From NCBI GenBank assembly GCA_012656075.1, contig JAAKBF010000089.1, positions 62,001 through 126,000 of the forward strand: a stretch of DNA of 64,000 nt. Direction: 5' to 3'. Made by a program: the position numbers and the translations under genes. Shown piece by piece: positions 63,193-64,000 of this stretch. Within the stretch, counting starts at the first letter, position 1. Each line of letters begins with the position of its first letter. The DNA comes from Phytophthora hibernalis (taxonomy: Eukaryota; Oomycota; Peronosporomycetes; Peronosporales; Peronosporaceae). Under the pieces are notes generated by a model. The model did no database searches. It was not told the DNA's origin and saw only the letters and a list, made by a program, of their open reading frames with translations.

Positions 63193-64000
63193 GTCGTGTA
63201 GGAACACGCCAGAATTATGTCCTGCTAGTTTTCCCACTCACAACACACACCTCGTCCGCAAAGACGACGTGAATATTGGGCGAAGTCTTGACCTGAAGGC
63301 CTTGATTCAGCCCTAGCACCGGGTTGGTCTGACCCTGCGTACTCCGACTTGTCGGTAGGGCAACCAATCAACTCCACGGCACTAGCCACGAGCACGGCTA
63401 GTCTGCAATACACGCACTCACACAAATATACCTCGCTGGCCCTCAGAAGGAAGGATGCAGGACCTTTCAGCCGGTAGGCGAGGATGCCGGGGCAAAGCTC
63501 CGGTGGGTAGGTAGGAAGGAGGCTTCGGTAGCACTCCCTCGGTCGCACGAGCTCTCTCGTTCTCTGCACACGCAGCAAATCAATCACACAATCTATCTTC
63601 TTGGACTTGCCGGGTGGATGAACACTTGATTACTTCAACCTTCGTATCCATCGGTAGGCATAATCAAGGCGATCAAGCGAGACCAGACGCTACGGACACT
63701 TACCGTAACCGGACTTGACTCTTGCGATTGGGAGGAAAATCTGCTCTGTTTGGGGCGCTCTGCGGCGCTTATCTCTATACTATTCTTTCCTATGCCCTAC
63801 ACAAATATCTAGTGTGAACTCGTCCGTTGTGAAACCACCGAGTCCTCGGCGACTGCTTGGCAGAGCTCAAGAGCCCTATGCGGCATATCCGCCGGTTGTG
63901 GCTGTTCACCAAGGGACACGACGCGGATATCTTCCTTGGACAACCGGCAGCGACTACTCGCCAAAGGCCACGGTCCGGAGATCTTTCCGGTGGCGACCTC
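63193..64000. repeat. LTR of a third retrotransposon (runs off window)
   Basis: At 63193 the linker of the family B pol is replaced by TGTCGTGTAGGAACACGCC, a new LTR start. It shares the terminal TGTCGTGTAGGA and short blocks such as 'actagccacgagc' and 'cctcagaaggaagg' with the family B LTR, so it is a related but distinct family inserted into the older element. The LTR extends at least 808 bp and its orientation and body are not visible here. Confidence 0.82.

Overview
This window is a repeat-dense stretch of a eukaryotic genome, most probably an oomycete of the Phytophthora/Peronosporales type. I infer this from the Ty3/gypsy chromovirus family (FVDD reverse transcriptase, two RNase H domains, chromodomain), very short GT-AG introns of about 70 bp in the host genes, and a flagellar EFHC-type gene, which points to a zoosporic organism. 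The species is not decided. All similarity statements come from reading motifs by eye; no search was run.

Host genes lie in two islands. Island 1 (5854-10358) holds an EFHC1-like axonemal DM10 protein (several frameshifts), the 26S proteasome subunit PSMD6/Rpn7 (one frameshift, one 69-bp intron), and on the other strand a mitochondrial translation initiation factor IF3 (one 71-bp intron). Island 2 (37227-40557) holds FANCL (intact) and, convergent with it, an NCBP3-like cap-binding/mRNA-export protein with an unusual N-terminal farnesoic-acid-O-methyltransferase-like domain (one frameshift). The single-base indels in otherwise conserved genes look like homopolymer consensus errors.

Nearly everything else is mobile DNA. 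There are two families of Ty3/gypsy chromoviruses. Family A: an incomplete gag at 1-1480, LTR pieces at 2170-2888 and 42138-43145, and a full 14.0-kb element at 14052-28052 with a TATT target duplication. Family B: a young 7.0-kb element at 28899-35929 with a TCGG duplication, and a large element entering at 51851, itself interrupted by a pogo transposon (52586-54244) in its LTR and by another LTR element starting at 63193. DNA transposons include Tc1/mariner (3885-5327), PIF/Harbinger (about 10.9-14.05 kb), Tigger-like (43974-46252), a TTAA-targeting MITE (46325-46908), a long-inverted-repeat element (1499-2992) and hAT remains (49141-51260).

The most unusual signal is in the chromoviruses. 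Both families carry a large extra ORF between pol and the 3' LTR, transcribed against gag-pol. Its two versions are divergent but show alignable C-terminal segments, and each seems to begin with a small leader exon followed by a GTAAGY intron. Each family is also saturated, in coding and non-coding parts and on both strands, with its own short motif: CTCRGCGA in family A (about 60 hand-counted copies in 14 kb, under 1 expected) and CTCGGT in family B (about 45 in 8.8 kb, about 4 expected). I suggest, as inference only, that the antisense protein and the motif form a family-specific recognition system, for example an anti-silencing system analogous to plant VANC proteins and their motifs.
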